Assembly (NCBI GenBank): GCA_008921705.1
Contig: VFFE01007638.1
Span: forward strand, 526,933 to 590,932
From: Burhinus oedicnemus
Taxonomy: Eukaryota; Chordata; Aves; Charadriiformes; Burhinidae
Direction of reading: 5' to 3'
DNA: 64,000 nt
The translations under genes were made by a program, and so were the position numbers. The notes beneath the pieces were generated by a model, which did not search any database, was not told the origin of the DNA, and saw only the letters and a list, made by a program, of their open reading frames with translations. Below, one piece after another: positions 26,001-38,200 of the stretch (the stretch's first letter is position 1; the number at the start of each line of letters is the position of its first letter).

Positions 26001-27411
26001 GATATGATGATATTTATAGTATAGATTAAAAAAAAAAAAAAAAGGAAGACATTAAAAGTAAGATTACTTAAACTATTTATACCAAGATTAAATCTGAACT
26101 TTCTGTCCAACCATCTGGCTTATTAACCGGCAACAGTCCTTGTGATACTGTTGTTGGTGAATTACCATGTTCTTGATGCAATGAGGTATAAAATTCTACT
26201 TTTTCTCTTTAGTGACCATACTGTTATTGCTTTTTTTATCAGGTAGATTTCTAGCAAATTGAACTAGTTAAGTATGTAGCCTAACAAGCATTAGAGCTAA
26301 TTCAGCTGGGAGGTGGGGGATGTCTGTCCACACAGCCAGGCATGGAGGAACGTAAGAAAGACTTCTGCATTTTATCAATAGGAAAACTTGCAGATTCTGT
26401 CACCTTATGTGACCGAATCTTCATTTTGCATTTTCCTGTTTGAAAGTTTTCCAACTACTGAATGTTACATTGTCTTTCTCCTATGCATTGACAGGTATAT
26501 GTGGCATGAGCACCTAAAATTTGCTCGCTGTGGCACTGGCAAAGCGTATGAATTAATCTCCTCAGAAAATGTGTTCATGATTATGGATAAATGTCTACTA
26601 AATCATCCATTGTAGGTCATCGTTCATGGTAAATCTAATGGGCTAGTAACTCACAGCCAGCTTTTGTTAGGATGTTCAAGAAGTCTAATTTAAAATAAAG
26701 TACTATGAATTTTAAATTGCATGAATAATTATTATGATTAGAATATTAATGGCATTTGTATCAAACAGTGTAAACATGTGACAATGAACTGCTTGCCTTC
26801 TGGAACCTAGCCTCCTTGTCTTCCGTGCCAAGTGTCACAGACTTCAGCCTTTCTGTCACCAGGCTGATGACAGGAGAAATTTACTTCCCAGCTTGGAATT
26901 GTCTGATTAATCCTTGCATACTGCTGACTGCTGAGGCAGCTGCAGATTCTCAGCCTGTTTGTATGACATTCTACTGCATAATGTCAATTTCATGAAATAA
27001 TAGGGAAATATGAATCACTAATAAGTTTGCAACAGAAAAATACACACACCTACACAAATACTGTGTTTAGCTATTCCATATGCTCTTATCTCATGGAGAG
27101 TTTCAGATGTAGGTGAGAGGCAGTCTTACAATGTCTGGCTATCTGCTCTCACTTTTGAGTCCCTTAACTCAGGACTCTTTTCTTCAGTGGCTAAAGAAGA
27201 GAAGGAGTTGGGAGAAAAGGCTGGCCTTTCAAGAGTGAAGGAAAACGATTTATGTAACAACAATGCATATCTTCCTGTTTTCCTGTTAATTTCCCCCTCC
27301 ACCCTTCCTTTCTTTTCCTCTTTTTTTTTTTTTTTTTTGTGGAAAGCTGCACATCAGCGTTCTGAAATTAATTTTATGTGATGGTCTCTTCCTCCTCCTT
27401 TTCTGTTACAG

Positions 27412-27541
27412 AAATTCTAACTATGCTCAGGAGAAAGGCAAATCATATCCTCGCATGTTATATGAAGGGAAGCACAGGGTGAATATAAATGGGCACAAAG
27501 CTAAGGGAAATCTGGTGTTAATGGCTTGCACCAGTGTCGAT
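27412..27541 (+). other. Possible exon: splice-flanked short open frame, unrecognised
   Basis: A pyrimidine tract (about 27384-27405) and TTACAG at 27406-27411 make a good-looking 3' splice site. From 27413 a frame is open for about 43 codons to the first TAG, in the bases immediately after 27541. It encodes a lysine-rich peptide beginning NSNYAQEKGKSYPRMLYEGK. A GTGAAT donor-like site follows AGG at 27476-27478, which would give a 67-base exon. I do not recognise the peptide in any family. It may well be a chance frame. Confidence 0.15.
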
Positions 27542-27661
27542 GCATTTTAGAAGGTTTTAGAAAGTCTAAAGGAACTGATGTAATATAGTTCTGTTCATTC
27601 TTTTTAAAAAAATTTTTTCTTCTTTTCAAGTAGTGATGTAGATGCAGAGTTCTGATTGTTG

Positions 27662-27662
<1 letters not shown>

Positions 27663-27698
<36 letters not shown>
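27663..27698 (+). repeat. (TTA)12 microsatellite
   Basis: Twelve uninterrupted TTA units, followed by a degenerate 'ccattatttttattttt' tail. Confidence 0.95.
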
Positions 27699-27702
<4 letters not shown>

Positions 27703-30700
27703 TATTTTTATTTTTAAGGAGCTTTGATTAACCTTAATGATAATTTAAGTCTAAGTCATGTCACATTGGAGTAGACAAGAACTAATCATAGGAGTAAACC
27801 AGTTTGCACTGAAGACCTGAAATCCACATTGTAAACCTTTTCTGGTTTAATATCAGGCTAGCTTGGTACAGTCACTTGGAGACTGAGTGTCCATATACAG
27901 CTGGAGCACATTCTGTGAACTCCTGGGTTGTCTTTTCCAGGTTAGTTTCATGGGAAATAAATCCAGCACATGCTCCAAACATTATGTGGGGATGACCATG
28001 AGATTTATTTCAAAACAGTAGTTCTGATCCAGACTAAAGCATTAGCACAAAGCTAATGCACCCTTGCTTCTATTTATTGAAAGACAGCCCAAAATGTTTT
28101 TCAATTCATCTTTTTAACTAACTGATGTAGGTTTCAGTCTCTGATTTTACAACATGACACTTCAGAAGTACCAAGTGCTCCATGGCATGAAGAGGACAAT
28201 GCATAGCTGACAATTTAAATTTTCTTAAGAGCTCTCCAGCAACAGTCACACAAAACAGACTTCATAGGCCCAGGAACCTGGTTCCACCAGTACTCTGTTA
28301 ACTGATAAAAGGAAACTTCTGGAAGACTATATGCCTGATTTTTTTCCCAATCACAATGTTATGCCCAGGGGACTGTGCAAGACTAGTCCTTCAAGTGCTG
28401 CAGACTTCTATAAAGGTTAGTCTGCGAATCTGTGTAAGCCACACTAACAACCAGATAATTATAATTACCCATAACAGAAAAAATTTATTTAAGACCTTTT
28501 TGTAGTTTTTAATATCCACCATACATATATGACTGGCTTTTGTTTCTGTTTAAAGAGCCAACACACTGCTATATTTGTATTTGCAAGTGTGGCAAAAAGT
28601 TAATTTATTTTTGATTTTTCATTCTGTTTTTATTGCAAGGTGTCTGTAAGCTACAAAGATGTTGATTTCTCTATGTTATACCAGTCCTGACATTCTTTTT
28701 CCTGGTACTGACCTTTTCTAATGTAACTTAATTACCTGATGAGAACAGTAATTTCTGAAAAAAGTGAGTAAAGAGCTACACCTATTACCCAAATCTCCTC
28801 CTATCATCCCAAGTCCTATGTCTGTACTTTCCACAGACCTTTGCTCCTAGACAAAGCAAATGTAAAATATTTCAAATTTCAGTGATGAGAACTTTATACC
28901 CACTGTTAATTCATTTAGCAATAGATTTTTTTAAAAAGTCCCATTTTTAATAAATTAAACAAAATTTTTATTGTTCAAATCACGTAACAGTCATATGCAC
29001 ATAGACTGAGTACATAGGTCTGAGAAGCTTCTGAAAAAAAGCTAAAGACATGTGAAACTCTCCCAGCATAATGTGAAAATTGGGGTAAAAAAAAAAAAAA
29101 CAAGGCAAGTTTTACAGAATTTTTTTTCAGAGCTGGCATAGCTGTTATTGTAGCTTTAAGACTTTTACTGCCCTTGTGTAGCCACAGGCTTTCCAAGACT
29201 GACTTTGTACTTTAAGACTATTTTTGGCTTGGAAATTAAACAGGTAATAGGTGGTGATTTTTTGAAGAAATAAGCACTGGTGACCTCATAAGCAATCTAT
29301 AAAGCTTATTAATAGAGTTCCATTTTGTGTTTCACCTTCTTCATAACAGTTTTCAAGGAACCAGATTTATTAAATCAAGACTCAAGGGATCTGAAACTAT
29401 TCAAACTTAAACCAGTGGAAAAGGTTTTTGAAACTCTAGGGAGGCAAAAATGTGAGGGTTTTTTTTTTGTGTGTGTGTAAGTAATCTAAATAGGACTCCA
29501 TACTGTTTCTAACTCAGAATTAAAAGTATTATGGAAAAGGTAAACACTTCCCCTGTGAACTGGAGAAGTTATGAGTATTTAAACTCCATAGATATCTTTC
29601 TGCCTTCAGGCCATAAAAATCAGGATAAGCTGTTATTATAAACACACCTTATATGAAGAACTTGCAGAAAAAAATGAGTTTGGCATCTCTAATTATTATC
29701 CGAAAATTGCACAATGAAAGTGAAAATACAAAACTCAGGGACTTTCTAGCCATTCTGGTCAAATGTACTTTTTGTTCCCAGTCTCCTGCTAATGCTTTAA
29801 TAAAACTTTAAAACAAGCTACTCAAAGGGAAGGAAAGGTTTTCAGAGGTGCTTGAGACATTTAATACATTTTCATGCCAAATACAACTTGAAACTTGTAG
29901 AAAGAATTCCCAGATTGTGAAACGCATCTGCTACAAAACTATTGCAGGTTGGCTTCACATTTTTAAAAGGGAACTCTGAATTCAAAAGGGAAGCTGTAAA
30001 GACATCACCTCTCTTAAGAAATAGCCTGATTTGTTTTTTAAACATAAAATATAAAAAGTCACATTCTTACCTAAACTGGAAAACAGAATATGTTCTTGAA
30101 AATTATTTCTTAATACTAAAAAGGAGAAAAAGTAGGAAAAAACATATTGCAACCTAAAAATGAATCATGTTTTTATCTTTCGTATCCTTCAATACTTGGC
30201 AAGTGAGTTTGGAGCTCTGAAGACAAGGGTTCAGTGTCTCTCATTGATGGAGTTCTTGCAGTAATGGCTCCATCATGCAACTACACAAATCCATGCAGCT
30301 TCCAGTCTTTTTTGCTGAGAGATGTTGTGAATCCTACATGAGAATACCCAAGAGGTTAGCTCTAAGAGTCATGGCTAGACTACACAAAACAGTAGAGGCA
30401 TTTCCATGCAGTACTGTAGTCAGTGATTTCACTCTTTCAGCATGCATTCATGTGTTCACACGTTAATCACAATTAGGGCTTTGTTCTTCTGTCCCTAAAT
30501 TTCTTAGACATATATCTGTATATTGAATACTTGGGATCTCTAGATATTTTTAGAGTAGCTTGGTATTCTTCTGAGAGTCTCACTGCATTGAGCCACGCTG
30601 ACATAATTGTAGGGAAAGGTTTAGATTATTCAGTTGAGTATATAGTATATATTTGGGGATGAAATTCCTTCATTATATTCCCTGGTCCAAATCCTCTTTT

Positions 30701-32764
30701 TTCAGCTCCTTTTGTGAAACGGGAGCACATATCTACAACGCATCCTTCCAGGAGGTTGATATGAAATTTGAATCTCAAAATAAGGCAGCTTCAGATGACA
30801 GTGTCCCTGTTCTAGCCTATCTGGAGGATGAAAGCTTAGTGTTTGACTACATATTGTCACGCTGTGGAGGATTCAGTATCCACATCCCCTACTTGCTGGG
30901 TAGCTAGTGTCAACAATAGACCATTATGTCAAAGCTGGCTGGTGATGACAGTGCCAATAGATGTACTTTGTAAAGTGATTGTGACTGCTGTGTGTCTCAC
31001 TGAACTCTAGGCTGTCACTGTAAGTTCGGAATGCTCTGAACACAGGAGCAATAGGTTCCCCTGTGGACCTAGGCAATACCTTGTACTGTCTCTGTATGGC
31101 TCTGATATTTAAGCAAGAGCTGGGTTTCTAGCGATTCAGTTTGGAGCACTAGCACAAATACATAAGTTCAGGTGTCTTGAGATCTGTATTAACCAAAAAG
31201 GAGCTGCCAGTTAATTTAAAATTTTCTTGAGGTTAGCCTGAACTTGTAAGTAGTCTGGCTGAGTCATTGTTTTGAATTCAAGAACTTTAATACTGCTCTA
31301 ACTCCCATGTTAGGAAAAGATTTGATGGCTTAAATCTATCCATTTATGCATTTATGCTTTGTTCCCCATTCTGTGACACAGGCTACTCTAGGAATATAGC
31401 ACAATTCTTTCTCACAGTTTTCTGAGATTATATGCTTAAATGTTTCTAAAATGCTTTTGGTATAAATGGAAGGTCTTTACAAATTCCAAGAAGTAAATGT
31501 AACTAGAGCTACATCTATGCTAGTAAATTGAAAGAGTGATGATAAGTTAAATACTTCTGGCCTGGGCAAACCAGCAGTCTCCTAAATAATTCCCATTTAT
31601 GAATGAGGAATTAGAATATTACAGGTTTGCACATCATCAGACCCTTTTGCAAGCTAAAAGAAATTATCACCGCAGATACTGGCAGTTCTGTATTAGTTGA
31701 CTTCGGTGATGGGGAATGTTTCTGGATGCATTTAATTTACTCATTTAGTCAAAATTTAGATCTATCCACTATCCTTCTGTTTTGGGCAACATAGACTTTT
31801 AAGCCTTCTTCACTATCAGTCTGACAGCAAGCAGGGAAGTTTACTCTCTTTTTATTTTACCGCAGAACTAGAACAGATTATAAGTGTTAAAACAATACCC
31901 TCTTATAATTGTACTCCTTTATGATATCTAGAAAACTACTTTTTAACCGTTTTATTATTTCTTTATTCACGTTATGAATAGAAAGACAACAGACTGCAGG
32001 AAGATTTGGAAGAATTTAGTTGTCCTTCAGATTAAAGTCACCCCTATAAATCTTCTTGTAAGCCACAAAGTCCCCTTGCTAGATTCTGTGGAATCTCTGT
32101 GGGAAGCTGGAAGGCTAAAGTCCTACTCGAGTGGTAATACAAAACTGGTTTCATATAGTAATGAAAATTGAGTTCACAGTTCTCTGACTCTATTACTTGT
32201 GCTTTGTGGTCCTAATTTTACTCAGCTGAAAGAATATAAAAATGTTGGAAATAAGGCATATGCTTGAATACAGATAGCACTTGAAATTGGGAGGAAGTGG
32301 GAGGAACAAAGGGATTAACACTCTATGGCACAGAAGACTGTAATCTGTGAAATAAGAAACATAACTGGTGAGGAGAAAGGTTTTGTGGATTTCCGTTATT
32401 ACAGGATGAAAATAGGGGATTATAACTTTTCACAGTAACAGATTTTATATGGATATATGATGTGTGATGCAAAACCTCAAACAATAAATTTTCACGTAGT
32501 GTTAATAGATCAATGTTATTGGTTGTTGTTAAGGCGGTAAATTTTTTTCCAGATATTCTATGTAGCATCCAACATGTTTGAGACCCCTGCATTATACAAC
32601 TCTTTACTGATATTGTACTTATATATTAGACTCACAATAATTTTATGTTTAAACTAACGCACATCATACATTTTCAAATATTTTTACTAATTTCATTTAA
32701 TAACTTTTTGAGGCATTCAGTTTTTGAGGTATTTATAACCTATTTTTCAATTAAATGTACCTTT

Positions 32765-32875
32765 GAAATACACTGAGATTTATATTTTAGTGGAATGCTC
32801 AAGGTCACATCCAGTGGTGGAGAATACAGGTGCCAATTTCACAGCCCACTACTCAGATCACCAGACCACACTCCT
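32765..32875 (-). mobile_element. Probable ancient MIR-type SINE relic
   Basis: Read as the reverse complement, this fits the tRNA-like to core part of MIR-class SINEs, an ancient amniote family. The plus strand shows 'gctcaaggtcacatccagtgg', the equivalent of the family's 'cccaaggtcacacagctagt' segment, and later 'ccagaccacactcct', the equivalent of its 'ccactagaccacactgcct'-like end. A weaker 'gaaatacactgag' segment lies on the 5' side. Similarity is judged by eye, and divergence is large as expected for an element of this age. Confidence 0.5.
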
Positions 32876-33849
32876 AATATTTTTGGTAGACAAATAGCAA
32901 CAAAGTTTATTAGATGGTAACAAGATACCATAATATGCAATTTATTTTGGTATGGATTTCCTGTTACAATGACAAGATTATCTAGCAAAGCTATATTCCA
33001 ATTGTTAGTGCTAAATAAATATTACTATAACTACAGTGAATAGGTTTTCACTTTAATAAAAAAAATTGTGTTTGTGTTTTACAGATAAAATTTACATACA
33101 TATTGTTTCATACTGATAAGACCAACATTTATCATTTCTTAGGGTTTTCAGTTTTTCCTCTAAATCCTGTTTGTTGACTTAAAGACTTTAAGTTGTCTCT
33201 GAACCTGAGCATTCTTTTTCATGAAATCCAAATATTTTATTTTAATTCTGAGCAATGATCAGCATATATTTGTAGTTTGACTTCACTTTTTACATTAGAA
33301 GAAAAGGCATTTTGTTCTTTATAACTTTTTCTTTAAGTTACTACAGCTAAGATGTAAAGCAAATATTTCACTAAAAGGTTTTATGCTTAATGTTGAATAA
33401 ATGGGGACATTTCACTATCCTGATTTGTGGTCTGAAAACTCCAGACTGAAGGTGATTTCATGATATTGTATGTGAAAATTTTGTTGAAGAATTTAATATG
33501 TTGGTGAATGGATTCATTAAATCAGGAGATTAAATTCACTGTTCTTAAATAAAATTAAATTAAAAAGTTGCATCTAGTTTATAATGAATCCATGCATTTT
33601 ATGTCTTCAAATGTAAATATACTTAGAATGCTTAATAAACTTATGAAATATGTAATTCATAATGAGTTTGTAACTGATTAGCAAATCATACAGTTCTCCT
33701 TTAATTTCATTGTTTTTTGAGTTATTTTGATTTCTAAAGCTGTACATATTTTATAGCTATCTTCAGGAATAATTTCTACTAATGAGGATCAACTACTAAG
33801 AGCTAAGAATATCAGTAAAACCAGAGTCAGCAAGGCCATTATGTCATGC
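32876..33849. other. AT-rich unique sequence, no gene seen
   Basis: Nothing recognisable in this very AT-rich stretch. Confidence 0.6.
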
Positions 33850-34032
33850 TGCCAGAAGCATTGGAACAGGCTGCCCAGTGAACTGATTGAGTCAGCATCC
33901 CTGGAGGTATTTAAAAGACATGTAGACGTGATCCTTAGGGACATGGTTTAGTGGTGGACTGGTAGCATTGGGTTAACAGTTCGGCTCAATGATCTCAAGG
34001 GTACTTTCCAACTTCAATGATTCTATGATTCT
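33850..34032 (+). mobile_element. CR1 LINE retrotransposon, short 3' end
   Basis: The last 30 or so codons of ORF2 (HWNRLPSELIESASLEVF and onward to a TAG at 33949-33951) are followed by a 3' untranslated region and the attctatgattct tail. The post-stop segment 'gtggtggactggtagcattg' ties it to the subfamily of the 1-464 copy. It ends 133 bases before another CR1 in the opposite orientation. Confidence 0.93.
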
Positions 34033-34165
34033 AGGACTGCTGTTCTCCAAGAAATGCCATCTATCTGGGTCTGAAGGCAACTGTAGCTGCCTTCTTCTTT
34101 TGTTCATCTTTCCATGGAAAATGTGTTGCTTTTTGCTAATACACCAATGCTTTCCTGCATGATGA

Positions 34166-35272
34166 TCATAGCCTCTCCTCATAGGAGAAGCATTCCAGCC
34201 CTCGGATCATTTTTTTGGCCCTCCTTTAGACCCACTCTAACAAGTCCATGTCTTGGGCTGGGGACCCCAGAACTGGATGTAGTACTCCAGTTTGGGTCTC
34301 ACAAGAACAGAGCACAGGGGCAGAATCACCTCCCTCAACCTGCTGGCCACACTTCTTTTTATGCAGCCCAGGATATGATTTGCTTTCTGGGCTGCAAGCA
34401 CACATTGCTGGCTCATGTCCAATTTTTCATCCATAAGCATCCCCAAGTCCTTCTCAGCAGGGTTGCTCTCAAACCATTCATCCTGCAGTCTGTATTGATA
34501 CTGGGGATTGTCCTGACCCAGATGCAGGACCTTGCACTAGGCCTTATTGAACTTCATGACATTCACATATGCCCATATGTCTGTCAAGGCGCCTCTGGAT
34601 GGCATTCCTTCCCTCAAACATATCAGCTGCACCAGTCAGCTTGGTGTCGCCTGCAAACTTGCTAAGGGTATACTCAATTCCATTGTTTATGTAATTAATA
34701 AAGATATTGAAGAGTACTGGTCCCAATATGGACCCTTGAGGGACACCACTTGTTACTGATCTCCATTTGGACATAAAGCTGTTGACTGCAACTCTTTGGA
34801 TGTGGCCATCCAGTTTATTCCTTATCCATCTAACAGTCCATCCATCATATATATCTCTCCAATTTAATGGCAAGGATGTTATGGGTACTGTATCAAAGGC
34901 CTTACAGAAGTCTAGGTAGATGATGACTATAGCCATTCCCTTATCCACTGATGCAGTTACTCCGTTGTATAAGGGGATTAGTCAGACAAGACTTGCCCTT
35001 GGTGAAGCCATGTTGACAATCTCTAATCACCTCCCTGTCTTCCATATGTTTTGACATGCTTTTCCAGCAATATCTGTTCCATGATCTTACTGGGCACAGA
35101 GGTGAGGCTGACTAGCTGGGAGATCCCACTGTTCTCCTGTTTACTCTTTTTAAAAATGGGGGTTATGTTTCCCCTTTTCCAGCCACCGGGGACTTTGTCT
35201 GACTGCCATGACTTTTCAAATATGATAATAGTAACGATATGGCAATGTGGGTCATATTTAGTCATGATCATT
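34166..35272 (-). mobile_element. CR1 LINE retrotransposon, older copy lacking 3' end
   Basis: On the minus strand it runs from the reverse transcriptase fingers (near 35272) through motifs A, B and C to the conserved segment before the C-terminal domain (near 34166). The last part of ORF2 and the 3' untranslated tail are missing, so the copy has lost its 3' end. It lies tail-to-tail with the plus-strand CR1 at 33850-34032. Both outer limits are by-eye estimates. Confidence 0.9.
34237..35271 (-). pseudogene. CR1 reverse transcriptase pseudogene
   Basis: Three open blocks make up the remains. 35271-35023 carries the fingers segment (a decayed NYRPVSLTSVPGKVMEQ-type motif). 34948-34544 carries motif A ([12 protein letters not shown]), motif B ([19 protein letters not shown]) and motif C. 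34446-34237 carries the MSQQC...[11 protein letters not shown] region. In motif C the family's FADD is FAGD, so one catalytic aspartate is lost. The blocks are in different frames or separated by stops. The protein would have copied CR1 RNA into DNA at the target site; this copy cannot. Confidence 0.87.
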
Positions 35273-38200
35273 TTAATTTGAAATGAAAAGATATGTTCAG
35301 ATTACTGAAGAATATAACTGCACAAATTAGGATAGGTATGAAAGCTAAATCTGTTTCTAAATCTATTATGTCATATTAAGGTATACAATATATAACTTAG
35401 AGGAGGTGATAAATTAGGACAATATTTAGATATTAGGTAAAAAATGTGAGTCAACCATGGGAAGATATTTGGAAGAATGCCTAATCTCCATGCTACTCCT
35501 GATATCAACCATAATATCCTTCTAACCTACTATGTGCTGACTCTAATAAGCGCTCCTGGTCCGAAGATGAAATATTATGAAATAATCAAGTCACATGAAA
35601 TTCTGAGGCTGTGGCCTATGTTGGAGGCAGTATATGTTTATCACAGAAAACAGTAATGTATATAAAAACATGCTCTCATTTTCATATTAAATAATTCCAT
35701 TCATCTCCCCTGGCACATCTCTGAAGGAGCACAAAATAGTCATCTGAAGTTCAAATAAAGTATTGTCAAGAATGTCCATAAAAATCAAAGAGAATAGATG
35801 ACATACATCCTATAAATGCTTAAAGTATAACTATATTGCCTTCTTTCTCTGCTTCCTGTTCTGTCCATCTGTTGTTTATGCTGTAATTTTTGCTTCAGTA
35901 GTGGAATTGCATGCTTTTTCTTTGATTTCTGTGGGTTAGTTATGATAGCTTTTCTGATTTAAAATATCTTATTTATGAGTTGTCTTTTTTTATTTCAATA
36001 AAACAAATATCTGTCCATACAAGCTAGTATTCAACTTGCTTGGTTTTGAGCAATGTAATTTTTTTAGCTTTTCTTACTACTGCATGCTTATAAGGACTGA
36101 CCTTTTTACTAAGTCCTATTCAGATTTCAAGTGAATAAAAAAAAAAAAATTAATATCTCCAAGCCTCTTTAGTTCTACTGTTCTTAAAAACCAAAATGCA
36201 ACCCAACAAAAACGGCTCTATATCTTTTTCTTTAATTGACTAAATGAATCTGACCTCACCTGTTAGCTTAATTTCTAATCATACCATCATTACCTTAATA
36301 TTTCATAAGACATGATTTTTTTTTCACTTTTTCATTTATGTCAATATCCTTGAAAATTCCTGCTGATCTGTTCATGTATCCATGCTGCAGACAACACACT
36401 TCTGTGTTGTGTGAGGAGGGCACAAGAAGGATTAATAGCATCCTGAATTCAAGGTTAATATAGTCTTGCACCAAAAACTGGAGAGAATGACAAGTCAGCT
36501 TTTCAACAAGCACTTATCATTAAATTTAGACAACACAATATTCCCATAAATATTTCAAGCAAAATAGTACCCATGTGTGTCCATGAATTTACAATTTTTT
36601 TCAGTCTAATTACATGTGTTCCCCAAGTAACTGGTCCTTCCCCTTATAATCATATTTCATATCTGACAAGGTAATCATGTTGCTAAATCAGCTAAACAAT
36701 TGCCTTATGTTAGGCTTTGTACATGTAAACTAACACAAATATTTTAACTACTTCCCACATTAGATTTGGATATTAGCAGTCTTACCAACCACAGAGAAGC
36801 ATAGCTTTTACTATTTAAACATATATCATTAAGAAATGGTTGCATTGCTGAGCACTTATGGAAGAAGTCTTCTAAGATCGTCAAAATTGTTTCTTCAATT
36901 CATCTCAGGGTCTGGTAACCTTTAGCTAGGTTTATATTCATGAATTAATGAGATGTTGTAGAAAAATCCACCCATAAACTGAGTTTTGAGATTATTCAGA
37001 CATCCCATCAGTGTTTATTTTTTTTTGCCAGCAATTATTATTCCTAAGCGGAATTTGAAAACCAGTAAAAAACCATGATCCTTACTAGCTCTCTCTGAAT
37101 AGTATTAAGGTGGTCCCAGTATAATGAAGGGAAGATTCCATTTTAGCATCTTAACTCATTTATCTGTGCTTGCTAATTGACCCAAATTGCTTGTATTCTT
37201 ATAAGCTGTAGTGCATTCTTATAAAATTTGCACTTTTACAAAACAGAAATATTCTTTCTCCCAAATGTGTGGCTATGTTCAGATTTGCTTAACGATTTAA
37301 AGCCACTAAAGTAGCTGGAAGTGAAAATTGTTTCAGTGGATAGATTGTTTCTTTTAGAAAGTGTAATTACCTGTGCAGTGGTTCAGTATAAGGTTTTCAT
37401 ATTATCCAATGAACACCTAAAAATGGGCCTTAGCTGACACCACCTAGACAGTCAGCATAAAGGAGATTTCTACCCAAGATGTGGAACACTTCAAGTACTA
37501 CAGGGGTATGCAAATTACTCTTTTATTTCTTGAATTCTTTTGTGTAGAAATCAGTTCAGCTCTTTAGACATCTTTCTACTGAATCTTAAGAATTACTTAA
37601 TTAGGAAATCACAACACTTTTCATTGATATTCTTTTCAAATATTTGTGTCTGCCATATCTAAAAAGTGCGATAACGTGAAGAATGTATTACATGATATAA
37701 AGAATATCAGCAAGATAAGCTTAAAATTTAATTATGATGTCCTATTTCAATGAGTAAACTGAGTTTGGCAATCATTAACATACAACAGAAATGACTGACA
37801 CACATTAACGACTCCAAACAGCATTCCTAAGACTATGCTAGTTAAAGAAAATGCTGGGATGATATATTAAAGTTAATCAATGTAAGCACTGAAAAGAGGC
37901 CCCTAAATTTGCTGATCTATGCATTCTAAGTTAAGCTGAGAAAGTTTTTTCTAATTTATTCATTGAATTTCACCTCTCCCTGTTCTTGAATTCTCTATGG
38001 GCAAATTAGAATACTCTCAAATGTATTAATCATTTCACAGTGTCCAGAAAATACTTTTTGTGAATTATTTTTGTCTGTAAACAATTTAGAAGTAGTGTGT
38101 AAAAAAATTAATATTTAAAATTCAAATTAGTCTTTTCTGATTAGTTGATATGCGAATCTAAAACCTAAATCAGATTCTCAAATGCTTGTAAATGTTTTCT

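Larger units (their letters stand above)
23227..32764. other. 9.5 kb of AT-rich DNA with almost no recognisable transposon
   Basis: No CR1, LTR or other element was recognised across the interval. It does hold poly-A runs (26028-26043, near 29088-29100), an 18-base poly-T (27321-27338), a (TTA)12 microsatellite and a splice-flanked open frame at 27412-27541. Sequence near 26760-27000 is more complex than the background and might be a conserved non-coding element, but that cannot be judged without comparison. No gene is supported. Confidence 0.55.
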
